A stretch of DNA of 57,909 nt from Tissierella creatinini (GTDB taxonomy: Bacteria > Bacillota > Clostridia > Tissierellales > Tissierellaceae), in assembly GCA_005046945.1 (NCBI GenBank), contig SUSS01000015.1:1-57909 (forward strand). Reading direction: 5' to 3'. This document shows, in pieces, positions 33,062 to 41,709 of this stretch; position 1 is the first letter of the stretch; every line of letters begins with the position of its first letter. The position numbers and the translations under genes were made by a program. The notes below the pieces were generated by a model. The model saw nothing but the letters and a program-made list of their open reading frames with translations. It was not told where the DNA came from and did not search any database.

Positions 33062-34195
33062 TTAATTTCTAAATAAGATTTTGTGTAACGGATGTCTCTT
33101 TATACCAACTGCTTTCTTTGGACATAGCTCATGACAGCAAAAACATCTTATGCAGTCCTTAGTATTGATAATAGGCTTACCTGAGTCCATATCTATTACT
33201 TTTGCAGGGCAGTTTTTTGCACATATGCCGCAGGAAATACACATATCATCTCTTATCATTGGATATGGTCTTATGCTATCTAAAATAAATTCCTCTACGA
33301 ATTTAGGGATTTTACCGGATATAAAATTTACATGGGTAGACTTAGGGCGTTTAAATGGTGGTACATCTAAATCAGATATGTCGTCTCCATAGTATATGAT
33401 TTCCTCTGGCTTACTTAATAAATCCCTCTTTGATGACTGGATAATGGTGGGTGCATCTAATAAGCCTGTAATCTTAGTTGCAACATAGTCTAAATCATAT
33501 GGGCTGTCCCCGGCTAGGATTAGTCCAAGCTTTCTAATATCCCCACTAGAAGGTCCATCTCCTTCCATAGCATCTATTCCATCCAATACTGAAAACACTG
33601 GTTTTACATATTCGCATATATCGATAAGCACATTGGCAAACTGGGTAAGGTCGTTTAGATTTAAGTGATAATCAGCCTTAATAACCCCGGGAATTACACC
33701 GAATAGGTTTTTAACTGCACCGGTATAGGTCATCATTGTATGGGTCTTAAGTTTTCCACAGGATACAACATAGTCTACTTCAGTAAAAGCCTTTACCAAC
33801 TTCATATTCTTAAGATACATTGCTTCATTAAAATGAACATCTATAGAGTCAGTATCATAATTTAGGTCGCAACCTGTCCTTCTGGCAACGTCTGCAATTC
33901 CTGAAGTTTCATAAATTATCTTTAACATTGAACTAATAAATGGGCCTCCCGGGCTGTCTCCTATTATTACACTATGTCCTCTATCCTGTAGAAACCTTAC
34001 AACTCCTTCTACTACATATGGATGCGTAGTAACTCCATCTTCCGGCTTATTTTTTTTCAATAAATTAGTCTTAACAAGTACACGTCTAGGCTCCATTTCT
34101 TTTATGCTGCTAAGACCAATAAGTGCTTCATAGACCTTTTTGATTACCTTATCATATTCATAATCACTGCACTTGATAATACCAATTTTACTCAT
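33062..34195 (-). CDS. DUF362 protein with C-terminal 2[4Fe-4S] ferredoxin domain
   Basis: A 377-residue protein: DUF362 domain over about residues 1-290 (RRVLVKTNLLKKNKPEDGVT, SCGKLKTHTMMTYTGAVKNL, FSVLDGIDAMEGDGPSSGD) and a bacterial-ferredoxin domain at the end with two clusters, CISCGICAKNCP and CIRCFCCHELCP. DUF362-ferredoxin proteins are common in anaerobes; their reaction is unknown. ATG 34193-34195 follows AGAGGTG; a six-codon longer form is less likely. It sits 31 bp downstream of the PfkB-like gene and probably shares its transcript. Confidence 0.88.
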   Translation of the reverse strand: MSKIGIIKCSDYEYDKVIKKVYEALIGLSSIKEMEPRRVLVKTNLLKKNKPEDGVTTHPYVVEGVVRFLQDRGHSVIIGDSPGGPFISSMLKIIYETSGIADVARRTGCDLNYDTDSIDVHFNEAMYLKNMKLVKAFTEVDYVVSCGKLKTHTMMTYTGAVKNLFGVIPGVIKADYHLNLNDLTQFANVLIDICEYVKPVFSVLDGIDAMEGDGPSSGDIRKLGLILAGDSPYDLDYVATKITGLLDAPTIIQSSKRDLLSKPEEIIYYGDDISDLDVPPFKRPKSTHVNFISGKIPKFVEEFILDSIRPYPMIRDDMCISCGICAKNCPAKVIDMDSGKPIINTKDCIRCFCCHELCPKKAVGIKRHPLHKILFRN

Positions 34196-34226
34196 TTCTA
34201 CACCTCTGGTCAAAAAATATCAATAT

Positions 34227-35156
34227 TTAATAGTTAAATTTATCTACTTCTATATAAGTCATAATTCGCTTAATATGGCTCATATCCAACTGTTGATTAA
34301 GCTCATAATAATTAACCATTCCACATGATTGGCCAAGTTTTAACATCATCTCAAAGTCATAGCCTCTAGAAAGAGCAGTGGCGAAACCTCCCAGCATATA
34401 TCCACGGTTTAATTCTGCTTCTTTTTCTACCTCAGATACACTGACTCTAAATACATTATCCGTAGTCAATACTAAACTTCCCCGCTTTCCTTGAGAAATT
34501 ATAGCTACCTTTACTCCTTTTTCTATTATATAGAGACCTACCTTAATTATCTCATAATCATAATCAAGTTGTAGATTAGTAAGCTCCTCTAAATCTTCCT
34601 TTTCTAATAGGACTAAATAAGGACTTGCCTTAAGACTGTTCTTAAACCCATCTTTCCTTAAGGAAACCAAGGTTTTTATACCTTTTATATTAGCATTTGC
34701 TATAATATCAAAATATAATTCATTGAGAGCCTCGGAAGTATTATTCCCAAGGCAGCAAACCAAAGAAGTATCATTAAGAAACCTATTATACAGCTTAATA
34801 AAACCACCCATATCATCTCTAGTAATCCTAGGCTCTTTTGAATTTATTATTATTTCCCTATCCTCAAGTTGAATAATCGTACAGTCTAAGGTTTCATCCC
34901 TCAGCGGATAATATTCATGTGGTAGTCCGGCAAACATAAGCTCCTTATGGATATGATTTCCATTTACTCCCCCAATAAATCCACTTAAGAATACCTCTTC
35001 ATTTAAAGCCTTTAATAGAAAGGCAATCTCAATTCCCTCTCCTCCGGCACCATATATGGCTTCATTGGCATAATTTAATTCTTCTAGTTTTTCCAAACAA
35101 TATTTTCTCTTAAGAATTGGATTTAAATCTATAGATAGAATCACATTTATCACCAC
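34227..35156 (-). CDS. PfkB (1-phosphofructokinase/LacC) homologue, catalytic motif lost
   Basis: A 309-residue ribokinase-fold protein. It opens like a hexose-phosphate kinase (VILSIDLNPILKRKYCLEKL) and keeps the overall layout, but the key sites differ. The substrate motif GGKGxNVA reads GAGGEGIEIAF, and the catalytic GAGD region, which should stand before the AGF helix, reads AELNRGYMLGGFATAL, so no Asp is available as the base. It is therefore probably a pseudokinase, binding a sugar phosphate or nucleotide without phosphorylating. The reading frame is clean over its full length, which argues against simple decay. A regulatory role is an inference. Confidence 0.75.
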   Translation of the reverse strand: MVINVILSIDLNPILKRKYCLEKLEELNYANEAIYGAGGEGIEIAFLLKALNEEVFLSGFIGGVNGNHIHKELMFAGLPHEYYPLRDETLDCTIIQLEDREIIINSKEPRITRDDMGGFIKLYNRFLNDTSLVCCLGNNTSEALNELYFDIIANANIKGIKTLVSLRKDGFKNSLKASPYLVLLEKEDLEELTNLQLDYDYEIIKVGLYIIEKGVKVAIISQGKRGSLVLTTDNVFRVSVSEVEKEAELNRGYMLGGFATALSRGYDFEMMLKLGQSCGMVNYYELNQQLDMSHIKRIMTYIEVDKFNY

Positions 35157-35271
35157 CCCAAGTATATATATTATACACTTTATATAACTTTATTGGTAGG
35201 TATTATTGATTGCATAAATTTTTTGATAAGATATAATAATATTATGATAAAATCAATAGAGGGGGATGAAC

Positions 35272-35940
35272 ATGAAAGATTATACTGTATTTGATATATT
35301 AGGTCCTGTGATGATTGGTCCTTCCAGTTCTCATACTGCCGGTGCAGCTAGATTAGGAAAAATCGCAAAGGATATAGCATCCGAAGGATTTTATAAGGTT
35401 GAATTTCACTTACATGGCTCATTTGCTAAGACATATAGGGGACATGGTACAGATAAAGCATTGATTGCAGGAATCTTAGGACTAGATCCTGCAGATGAAA
35501 AGCTTAAGGAATCATTTAAAATTGCTAAAGATAATAATCTAGAAATAGAATTTATTGAAACGGATTTGGGTCACCATCACCCAAATACGGTGAAGATATT
35601 ATTCAAATACAAGGATAAGGATGATTTTTATGTACTAGGTTCTTCTATTGGTGGGGGAAACATAGTTGTTTATAATATAAATGGTGATGAAGTTGAATTT
35701 ACAGGATTGAATCCAATTATGCTTGTAAAATATAAGGATAAGAAGGGTGTTATCAGTAAAATAAGCTCAATTCTATCTGAAATGGACATCAATATTGCCA
35801 CTATGCAAGTTTCAAGGGAAAGAAACCTTGCAACTATGTTATGTGAAACTGATTCAAAAATAATAAAAGAAGTAGAAGAGAGAATATCTAGAATAGAAGG
35901 AATAACTTATTTAAGAGTTATTAATACTATAAGGAGTTGA
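35272..35940 (+). CDS. sdaAB: L-serine dehydratase, beta subunit
   Basis: A 222-residue beta subunit of the iron-sulfur serine deaminase (serine to pyruvate and ammonia). It begins YTVFDILGPVMIGPSSSHTA, with the conserved PSSSHT motif, and ends in an ACT domain (VISKISSILSEMDINIATMQ). The ATG at 35272 is chosen over the one at 35266 because AGAGGGGG ends directly at 35265. The alpha-subunit gene follows after 4 bp. A possible promoter is TTGCAT-N16-TATAAT just upstream, weakly supported. Confidence 0.95.
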   Translation: MKDYTVFDILGPVMIGPSSSHTAGAARLGKIAKDIASEGFYKVEFHLHGSFAKTYRGHGTDKALIAGILGLDPADEKLKESFKIAKDNNLEIEFIETDLGHHHPNTVKILFKYKDKDDFYVLGSSIGGGNIVVYNINGDEVEFTGLNPIMLVKYKDKKGVISKISSILSEMDINIATMQVSRERNLATMLCETDSKIIKEVEERISRIEGITYLRVINTIRS

Positions 35941-35944
35941 AATA

Positions 35945-36823
35945 ATGTTTAATACAGGAAGTGAATTACTAAAACTATGCGAAGAAAAAAACGCTAAAAT
36001 ATATGATATGGTAATTTTAAAAGAAATGGAGGCAACGGGTCTTTCCAAAGAGGAAGTATTGGATAAGATGAAAGGTACCTTAGAAGTGATGCAAGCCTCT
36101 GCAACTGCCGGTCTTAATAAGGAACTTATCTCCAATACAGGAATTACCGGTGGAAATTCCAAGAGAGTTGAGGATTACCGAAAAAAAGGAAATACCTTTG
36201 CAGGTGAAATCGTTAATTCTGCAATGGCAATGGCCCTTTCTACATCAGAAGTAAATGCTTCCATGGGAAGAATATGTGCTGCTCCTACTGCAGGTGCATC
36301 AGGAATCCTACCTAGTACTATATTATCAGCTAAGGATAAATTGAACCTTTCAGATGATATGCTTATCAATGGACTATATACTGCAGCAGGTGTAGGCCAA
36401 ATCGTAGCTAGAATTGCTACGATTTCGGGGGCTGAAGGTGGGTGTCAAGCAGAATGTGGTGTTGCAGCAGCCATGGGAGCAGCAGCCATAGTAGAAATGT
36501 CAGGGGGAAGTCCACAACAAGCACTGAATGCAGCAGGCTTTGCCCTAGCAAACATCCTAGGACTTGTATGCGACCCGATTGGTGGACTTGTTGAATTTCC
36601 ATGTAATCTTAGAAACGCATCAGGCGTAGTAAATGGTCTGATTTCAGCTGACATGGCATTAGCCGGAGTACAAGCACCTATACCATTCGATGAGATAGTT
36701 GAGGCAATGTACAAAGTAGGCATTGCCCTGCCTGAAACCTTAAGAGAAACAGCTCTTGGGGGATTAGCTGCCACTCCTACAGCAAGAGAATTGACTAAAC
36801 ATATTATTGAACAAAATAAATAA
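35945..36823 (+). CDS. sdaAA: L-serine dehydratase, iron-sulfur alpha subunit
   Basis: Catalytic subunit of 292 residues. It carries the cysteines that hold the labile [4Fe-4S] cluster: RICAAPTAGASGILP (about residue 115), then GGCQAECGVAAAMGAAA, and LGLVCDPIGGLVEFPC. Oxygen-sensitive, cytosolic; it feeds pyruvate and ammonium into fermentation of amino acids. Two-gene operon with sdaAB, closed by a strong terminator. Confidence 0.96.
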   Translation: MFNTGSELLKLCEEKNAKIYDMVILKEMEATGLSKEEVLDKMKGTLEVMQASATAGLNKELISNTGITGGNSKRVEDYRKKGNTFAGEIVNSAMAMALSTSEVNASMGRICAAPTAGASGILPSTILSAKDKLNLSDDMLINGLYTAAGVGQIVARIATISGAEGGCQAECGVAAAMGAAAIVEMSGGSPQQALNAAGFALANILGLVCDPIGGLVEFPCNLRNASGVVNGLISADMALAGVQAPIPFDEIVEAMYKVGIALPETLRETALGGLAATPTARELTKHIIEQNK

Positions 36824-36824
36824 A

Positions 36825-36867
36825 AAAACAAAAACACCAGAATATCAATTCCGGTGTTTTTGTTTTT
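36825..36867. terminator. bidirectional terminator
   Basis: Arms AAAACAAAAACACC / GGTGTTTTTGTTTT around a 14-base loop, between the convergent sdaAA and phosphosugar mutase genes. Confidence 0.88.
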
Positions 36868-36877
36868 CATATGACTT

Positions 36878-38560
36878 TTATTTTACGCTTTCCATTCTGC
36901 TTCTAACAGATTTTTCAATTTGGTTGATCTTATCTATGGAATCTTCTTTTGAATTGCCCTTTGTATAAATATACAGCTTAATTTTAGGCTCTGTTCCGGA
37001 TGGTCTTACTGCATACCAGGATCCATCATCCATATAGTACTTTAGCACATCTGATATACCGGCATCGGTTTTATCATTAAGATAATCGATAGTTCTTTCA
37101 AGTTTCATATTACCTATTTCATGAATAGGATTATTTCTTATATCCTTCATTATTCTTCCTATAAGCTGCTGTCCTTCAAGTCCTTCAAGAACTATGGAAA
37201 TAAGCTTCTCATTGTAATATCCAAATTCTGAATATAAATCTTCTAGTACTTGTAATATACTCACTCCTTGTTTCTTATAGTAAGCACCCATTTCAGCTAT
37301 AAGCATAGATGATACTACGGCATCCTTATCTCTTACTAAGGTTCCATATACATATCCAATACTCTCTTCATAACCGAAGATTAATTCATATTCTTTACTT
37401 ATATCCCATTGGTTTGGTAGGGCACAGATATTCTTAAATCCGGTTAAAGTTTCAAACATTTTAACTCCATATTTATCTGCAATTGCCTTTCCAAGATCTC
37501 CTGTAACTATACTCTTTGCGATTGCAGCATTATTTGGAAGATCTCCTTTTTCATGTCTTTGAGTTAGTATATAGTTAATCAATAATGCACCTGTTTGATT
37601 TCCATTAAGGAAAGTATATCCACTACTATTATTAACAGCCATAGCTACTCTATCACAGTCAGGATCAGTGGCTATAAGTATTTCTGCACCAACTTTTTCG
37701 CCTAATTGTGCTGAATATTCAAAGGCCTTAGTATCTTCGGGATTTGGATATCCTACAGTAGTAAAATCAGAATCTGGATTCTCCTGCTCAGGAACTACTA
37801 TTATGTTAGTAAATCCTCTTTCTTTTAATACCCTCCTTACAGGTATGTTGCCTGTACCATTTAAAGGAGAATAAACTATCTTAATGTCCTTGTCAACATC
37901 CTCATTTATAGCCATTTTTAACAATTTTTGAATATATTCATCATCAATTTCTTTGCTGATTATTTTTATCAAACCATTTTGTATACCTTCTTCTAAATCC
38001 ATAGACTTAATATCCTTAAAGCTAATCTTATCAATTTCTCCTAATATTTCATCGGCAATATTATCCAAAATCTGAGAACCTTCTTCCCAATAAACCTTGT
38101 AACCATTGTAATCCTTTGGATTGTGGCTAGCGGTTACTACTATTCCCGAAATACAATTTAACCTTCTTACTGTATAAGATAAAATCGGTGTAGCTCTAAT
38201 GTCATCAAAAAGATATGCTTTTATACCATTAGCGGCCAATACTCTAGCAGCGATTTCTGCAAATTCATCAGAGTATCTTCTTACGTCATAAGCAATAGCC
38301 ACTCCCCTGTCCATAGCTTCTTGCCCTTTAGAAGTAATTGTCTGAGCCAGTCCTTGAGTTGCTAGTGAAACAGTGTATCTATTCATTCTGTTTGTGCCTG
38401 CTCCAATTTTTCCCCTAAGTCCTGCTGTTCCAAATTTAAGATCTGTGTAGAACCTGTCCTGGATTTCATCTTCATCAATCAAGGTTTTTAGTTCTTCCCT
38501 AGTTTCTAAATCAAAATACTCATCTTTCAGCCATTTATTATATTTGTTTTTATATTCCAC
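36878..38560 (-). CDS. phospho-sugar mutase (alpha-phosphoglucomutase type, PgcA-like)
   Basis: Cytosolic alpha-D-phosphohexomutase of 560 residues. Catalytic serine loop GIVVTASHNPKDYNGYKVY (about residues 140-158), metal loop ATDPDCDRVAMAV, sugar-specificity loop GYEESIGY, and phosphate loop RPSGTEPKIKLYIY. The length and N-terminal YKNKYNKWLKDEYFD fit the Firmicute PgcA type interconverting glucose 1- and 6-phosphate, with phosphomannomutase activity possible. Monocistronic. Confidence 0.93.
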   Translation of the reverse strand: MEYKNKYNKWLKDEYFDLETREELKTLIDEDEIQDRFYTDLKFGTAGLRGKIGAGTNRMNRYTVSLATQGLAQTITSKGQEAMDRGVAIAYDVRRYSDEFAEIAARVLAANGIKAYLFDDIRATPILSYTVRRLNCISGIVVTASHNPKDYNGYKVYWEEGSQILDNIADEILGEIDKISFKDIKSMDLEEGIQNGLIKIISKEIDDEYIQKLLKMAINEDVDKDIKIVYSPLNGTGNIPVRRVLKERGFTNIIVVPEQENPDSDFTTVGYPNPEDTKAFEYSAQLGEKVGAEILIATDPDCDRVAMAVNNSSGYTFLNGNQTGALLINYILTQRHEKGDLPNNAAIAKSIVTGDLGKAIADKYGVKMFETLTGFKNICALPNQWDISKEYELIFGYEESIGYVYGTLVRDKDAVVSSMLIAEMGAYYKKQGVSILQVLEDLYSEFGYYNEKLISIVLEGLEGQQLIGRIMKDIRNNPIHEIGNMKLERTIDYLNDKTDAGISDVLKYYMDDGSWYAVRPSGTEPKIKLYIYTKGNSKEDSIDKINQIEKSVRSRMESVK

Positions 38561-38696
38561 AAATCTTCCCCCTTTGTATCATGTGATTTACTTTTAATTA
38601 TAACCTATAAGAAAATAAATTTCACTTCATATTGGATATCTTTAAATCATTTCTCAAGAATATTCTTGTATTTTCCTATAACCAGGTGTATATACA

Positions 38697-39350
38697 CTAG
38701 TTAGCTGCTACTTTGAAGTAAATCAGGCCCTTATATAGGGAATAGTTTTTAAACCAATCATCTAAGGAATAAGTTGCCATTCTCCCCCAATTTGAAGTTA
38801 TAATATAACTTTTTCCATCTTTAGTCCTTATAAAGCCTGTTATAGTGATCCAGTGATTCTTTAGATCCTTAACATTAGTATTCCAAGTTAGGAGCATAAC
38901 AGGATTATTTTCTTGAAGTCCATTTTTAATATAAGTTATAATGTTTTCTAAGTTCCATTTATTCCTAAAATATACAGGCTCTAATTTTACCCCCCTTGAT
39001 TGTCCAAACTTTACGAATCCTTTTACCATATTCCTAATAGTAGGAACTCCATAAAAGGCTGGATTTATGAACTTAAATACATCATAAATATGGCTAGTAA
39101 AATCCATTTTATTTCTTGTCTTATAGGGATAGATAGAAGGTATATTTAATTCCCTTGATTTATATGCGCTTATATTAGCAGCTGCTACAACTCCACAAGC
39201 TCTATCTGCCCAAAACTTTGAAGTGAGCATAAAGGTGGTTAACCATCCTTGGTAACCTCCGTAATATTTTTCTTCAACTACTGAAAAGCTTCTATATTCT
39301 TTAATATAAATTTCCTCTACTATGTCATTTAATGAGATATCTATCTTCAT
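38697..39350 (-). CDS. papain-like (C39-type) cysteine peptidase-fold protein
   Basis: Not a recognised named gene. The 217-residue protein has a plausible catalytic triad in papain/C39 order: Cys52 in DRACGVVAAANI, His166 in LKNHWITITGF and Asn187 in IITSNWGRM, with a core segment NPVMLLTWNT before the His. No signal peptide, so it is predicted to be cytoplasmic. ATG 39348-39350 follows GGTGGTGA; an ATG five codons upstream lacks an SD. Peptidase activity is inferred from residue order only. It could also be a transglutaminase-like or amidase relative. Confidence 0.6.
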   Translation of the reverse strand: MKIDISLNDIVEEIYIKEYRSFSVVEEKYYGGYQGWLTTFMLTSKFWADRACGVVAAANISAYKSRELNIPSIYPYKTRNKMDFTSHIYDVFKFINPAFYGVPTIRNMVKGFVKFGQSRGVKLEPVYFRNKWNLENIITYIKNGLQENNPVMLLTWNTNVKDLKNHWITITGFIRTKDGKSYIITSNWGRMATYSLDDWFKNYSLYKGLIYFKVAAN

Positions 39351-39460
39351 ATGATTCACCACCATATTAAAGTATACCCATTGATATCCTATGGAAACTC
39401 AATATTATACCTATTAACCTAAGGTGTTAGTTTTTATGTTTTGGGTATAATAAAAAAAGG

Positions 39461-39497
39461 AAAACTAAGGGTTGAGTTACTCAACCCTTAGTTTTTA
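39461..39497 (-). terminator. rho-independent terminator
   Basis: Perfect 16-bp arms AAAACTAAGGGTTGAG / CTCAACCCTTAGTTTT with a two to four-base loop and a T run beyond on the minus strand. The stop codon of the coiled-coil gene is inside the hairpin. Confidence 0.9.
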
Positions 39498-40309
39498 AAT
39501 TTAGTATCATCTAGCATCATCAGGAAGTGTTCTTCCATAAGCTCAAGAATAGAAATTCCATCTTTGATGCTTCTCCTTAATTCTCCTTGAATCTCCCTAA
39601 CCTTCTTATCATCATTTAAAAGGTCTGCTTTATTAAAAGGAAAATTATCTAGAAGAGTAGCAATAACCTTCTCATCCTCCATTATCCTTTTCTCGAATAT
39701 ACCTATCTGTTCACCAAGCTCTCTGGCTGAAATACCTACCTTATGATTAATAGCTTTAGCCTCATCTTGTGCAAGCTTATAGATTATTTTTAAAAATTCA
39801 AGCTCAGCGTTTTCATAAGCTGATTGAGCCTTGGTCCACAATGACTTTTGAACTTGGTTAAGTCCAGGTTCTATTTCAGGAAGTATAAGCTGAGCAATAG
39901 CAACATAATATTTCTTCAAATCCTGTAAATCTTCATCACTAAGTCTGCTCATTGAGTCAAAGTAGTTTGCAATCTCGATTTCATTTGTATTCATATCTAA
40001 TACATCTAAAAAATCACTAAACTCTTTTTTTATCTCTGTCTCAATCATGTAAAGATTGATAGCAGTATTTTGACTTATGGATTCCTGGGCAAGCTCTATT
40101 TTTCTTTTAGTAACTGCTATTTTAATATCCAAATCAAATAACTCATGCTCCAGACATCCTATCTTCATAATATAATCAGTCTTAAGATCAAAAAACTTGT
40201 GCTTTAGAAGGCATTCCTTATCCTCCATGAGGCTAATCATTTTATTTTTAGTCCAATTGTATTTTTGTAAAGTCTCATCATATTCCCCTTGAATATTTAC
40301 CTCAGTCAA
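39488..40309 (-). CDS. hypothetical coiled-coil protein
   Basis: About 273 residues, almost entirely helical and rich in Glu, Lys and Leu, with two long coiled-coil stretches (about residues 10-85 and 180-265). No signal peptide, membrane segment or enzymatic motif. I do not recognise the family. The best start is TTG at 40307-40309, with GGAGGTG five bases upstream; an ATG seven codons earlier overlaps that SD. It is monocistronic with a strong terminator. Upstream is a 410-bp gene-free stretch that carries the tandem repeat elements. Confidence 0.6.
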   Translation of the reverse strand: MTEVNIQGEYDETLQKYNWTKNKMISLMEDKECLLKHKFFDLKTDYIMKIGCLEHELFDLDIKIAVTKRKIELAQESISQNTAINLYMIETEIKKEFSDFLDVLDMNTNEIEIANYFDSMSRLSDEDLQDLKKYYVAIAQLILPEIEPGLNQVQKSLWTKAQSAYENAELEFLKIIYKLAQDEAKAINHKVGISARELGEQIGIFEKRIMEDEKVIATLLDNFPFNKADLLNDDKKVREIQGELRRSIKDGISILELMEEHFLMMLDDTKFKN

Positions 40310-40465
40310 AATAACACCTCCATTAGACATGGATAATCTTAAATAGGTGGATAACCATCACCTCATTATATTAATAAATTTCTAAGTATAACACTAAATA
40401 ATAAAACGTTCTTTAATTTCTACCCCTTGCCTTGATTTATATTTTATTTTACCTTCTATATGGTG

Positions 40466-40494
40466 TTGTAAAGCTATTACTTACAGAATATATA
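40466..40494 (+). promoter_or_regulatory. promoter-like sequence ahead of the tandem repeat elements
   Basis: TTGTAA (40466-40471), 17-base spacer, TATATA (40489-40494), directly abutting the first element. A -10-like box immediately before the element is also found at copy A, and one about 12 bases before it at copy B. The first part of this gene-free stretch (40310-40465) shows nothing else. Confidence 0.45.
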
Positions 40495-40586
40495 ACGAGG
40501 AAGGTTAATATATCCCCCACTTCTGAAACGATTAAATCGTTGCGGTAGTGGGGTGCAATTGCAAGCAATTGCTTCTGATACCTAAA
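40494..40586 (+). repeat. dispersed two-hairpin element, diverged copy C1
   Basis: Starts AACGAGGAAGG and TTAATATATCC, has a long first stem CCCCACT / AGTGGGG (with an inserted AACGATTAAATCGTT hairpin), then a second hairpin GCAATTGC-AA-GCAATTGC (40555-40572), and ends CTTCTGATACCTAAA. It is the most diverged copy in the first stem but keeps the order of parts. Confidence 0.65.
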
Positions 40587-40611
40587 GTGGCCGGGTTCCT
40601 TATTCTACAAC

Positions 40612-40685
40612 AGGTGGGTGTCTTAATCACTCACCTCATTGCAGCTATGTGTAGAAACTGCAAGCAGTTTCTTCGATGCTTAAAA
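40612..40685 (+). repeat. dispersed two-hairpin element, copy C2
   Basis: AGGTG-loop (GTGTCTTAATCACT)-CACCT, then CATTGCAGCTATGTGT, second hairpin AGAAACTGC-AA-GCAGTTTCT (40653-40672), end CGATGCTTAAAA. The second stem carries a C-G pair where the other copies have T-A (ACTGC/GCAGT against ATTGC/GCAAT), a compensatory change. Confidence 0.7.
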
Positions 40686-40689
40686 CAAT

Positions 40690-40718
40690 AAAGGCATCGA
40701 GGATTAGTCGATGCCTTT
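40690..40718. terminator. bidirectional terminator
   Basis: Perfect 11-bp arms AAAGGCATCGA / TCGATGCCTTT, loop GGATTAG, with T-rich tail on the plus side and TTTATTG on the minus side. Lies directly after the GGCT gene. Confidence 0.8.
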
Positions 40719-40720
40719 AT

Positions 40721-41128
40721 TTATTTCATATCCCTAGCATTTTCAAGAAATTCTAAAGGAAGGTCCCAATCCTCATAACCTTTTTTGAGTGTCAAATAAT
40801 AATGATCAGGAGGGGATTCAAGCTTCTTATCCACCATGATATATGCAAATGCATCATATTTATTGCCCTTATCATCTTCAACCTCTATGACTATTCTAGT
40901 GTATAGATCTGGATACCCTTCTAGCCTATCCAATTCAACAAGCTCTTGCTTAGAAATAAGATATAAAGCCCCTATTACTGTACCACCATCATTCTGTATA
41001 ATATCTGCAAGCTCATTAAAAACTAACTTATAGTTTTTTAGATAAACCTTTTTCAGTGGAATAGCATCACCACATCTTGATTTCATATATTCTTTACTTA
41101 GGTTGCTAGCATAAGCAAAATATAACAT
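40721..41128 (-). CDS. gamma-glutamylcyclotransferase (GGCT) family protein
   Basis: A 135-residue GGCT/AIG2-like fold. It starts LYFAYASNLSKEYMKSRCGD, the standard YGSNL-type substrate loop (here YASNL), and has the catalytic-acid region GALYLISKQELVELDRLEGYP. Family members release 5-oxoproline from gamma-glutamyl amines or peptides; the real substrate is unknown. ATG 41126-41128 is chosen because AAGGGTGGGG lies just upstream and because the family begins there; an in-frame start 38 codons upstream gives an unmatched leader. Confidence 0.85.
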   Translation of the reverse strand: MLYFAYASNLSKEYMKSRCGDAIPLKKVYLKNYKLVFNELADIIQNDGGTVIGALYLISKQELVELDRLEGYPDLYTRIVIEVEDDKGNKYDAFAYIMVDKKLESPPDHYYLTLKKGYEDWDLPLEFLENARDMK

Positions 41129-41323
41129 AAGCCCCACCCTTTCATAAATTTTGATAGATATATATAATTTACCCAAAGAAAACCAATTAACCGCATATTG
41201 ATAATTTGTTTCTAATTTAATTATTATATTGTCGAAACTCATTTTTAACCTTCCATATATTTTTCCCCATATTTGAGCTTCTTTTTAATAGAGAAATAAT
41301 TGTAGAATTAAGTCAACAATAAA

Positions 41324-41398
41324 TTCGACATGATATTGCTATTTTTTTTTAATATAAATATTGATATATTTTGTCGACTATAATAATATGATTCGACA
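41324..41398. promoter_or_regulatory. cluster of three Spo0A-box-like sequences
   Basis: TTCGACA at 41324-41330 and 41392-41398 (both exact matches to the reverse of TGTCGAA) and TGTCGAC at 41372-41378 (6 of 7). Three such heptamers in 75 bp of very AT-rich DNA is unlikely by chance. They lie about 200 bp upstream of the minus-strand GGCT gene and 65 bp upstream of the degenerate plus-strand ORF. Confidence 0.5.
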
Positions 41399-41461
41399 TA
41401 TTATTTGAGAATAATTCCATTAGAAAAATATATCTAATTATGGATTAAATCTATATCTTTT

Positions 41462-41709
41462 ATGAAATCACGAAATAAGAAAATCCAAGTAATATTAAGT
41501 GAACCCATTGCTTATTGCCTGAAGAGAAATGCTAATAAAATAGACTATAACATAAAAATAAAAAATGGATAAACTATATTAAATATATCATATAATGGAA
41601 ATTATATAGACAAAGAAGCCATAAAATATGTAAGAAGAATATTAAAACAGCCATATAGAAAGGATATAGAAGAATATTACGGAACAACAATCATAGTTAA
41701 AAGAAAATT
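41462..41709 (+). pseudogene. degenerate ORF, unknown family
   Basis: From ATG 41462 the frame reads MKSRNKKIQVILSEPIAYCL, KRNANKIDYNIKIKNG, then a TAA (41570-41572), and continues in the same frame with TILNISYNGNYIDKEAIKYV, RRILKQPYRKDIEEYYGT, TIIVKRK until it runs into the terminator at 41710. The composition is protein-like throughout and only one stop interrupts about 83 codons of AT-rich DNA. There is no SD and no recognised domain. The remaining gene-free DNA around it (41129-41323) shows nothing else. Confidence 0.45.

Larger units (their letters stand above)
40494..40718 (+). ncRNA. candidate small RNA made of two tandem elements
   Basis: Promoter-like box, element C1, 25-bp spacer, element C2, then a hairpin AAAGGCATCGA / TCGATGCCTTT followed by ATTTATTT (40690-40725). 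No open reading frame of interest crosses it, and both flanking genes lie on the minus strand. This arrangement would give a transcript of about 220 nt on the plus strand. The hairpin also serves as terminator for the minus-strand GGCT gene. Confidence 0.4.

Noticed and set aside
36445-36870. 141-codon minus-strand frame opposite sdaAA
   Set aside because: Mirror of a strongly coding, GC-richer gene; no SD and it crosses the bidirectional terminator.
40494-40685. CRISPR array
   Set aside because: Only two unequal repeats with a 25-bp gap, internal hairpins and no cas genes; copies occur singly elsewhere.
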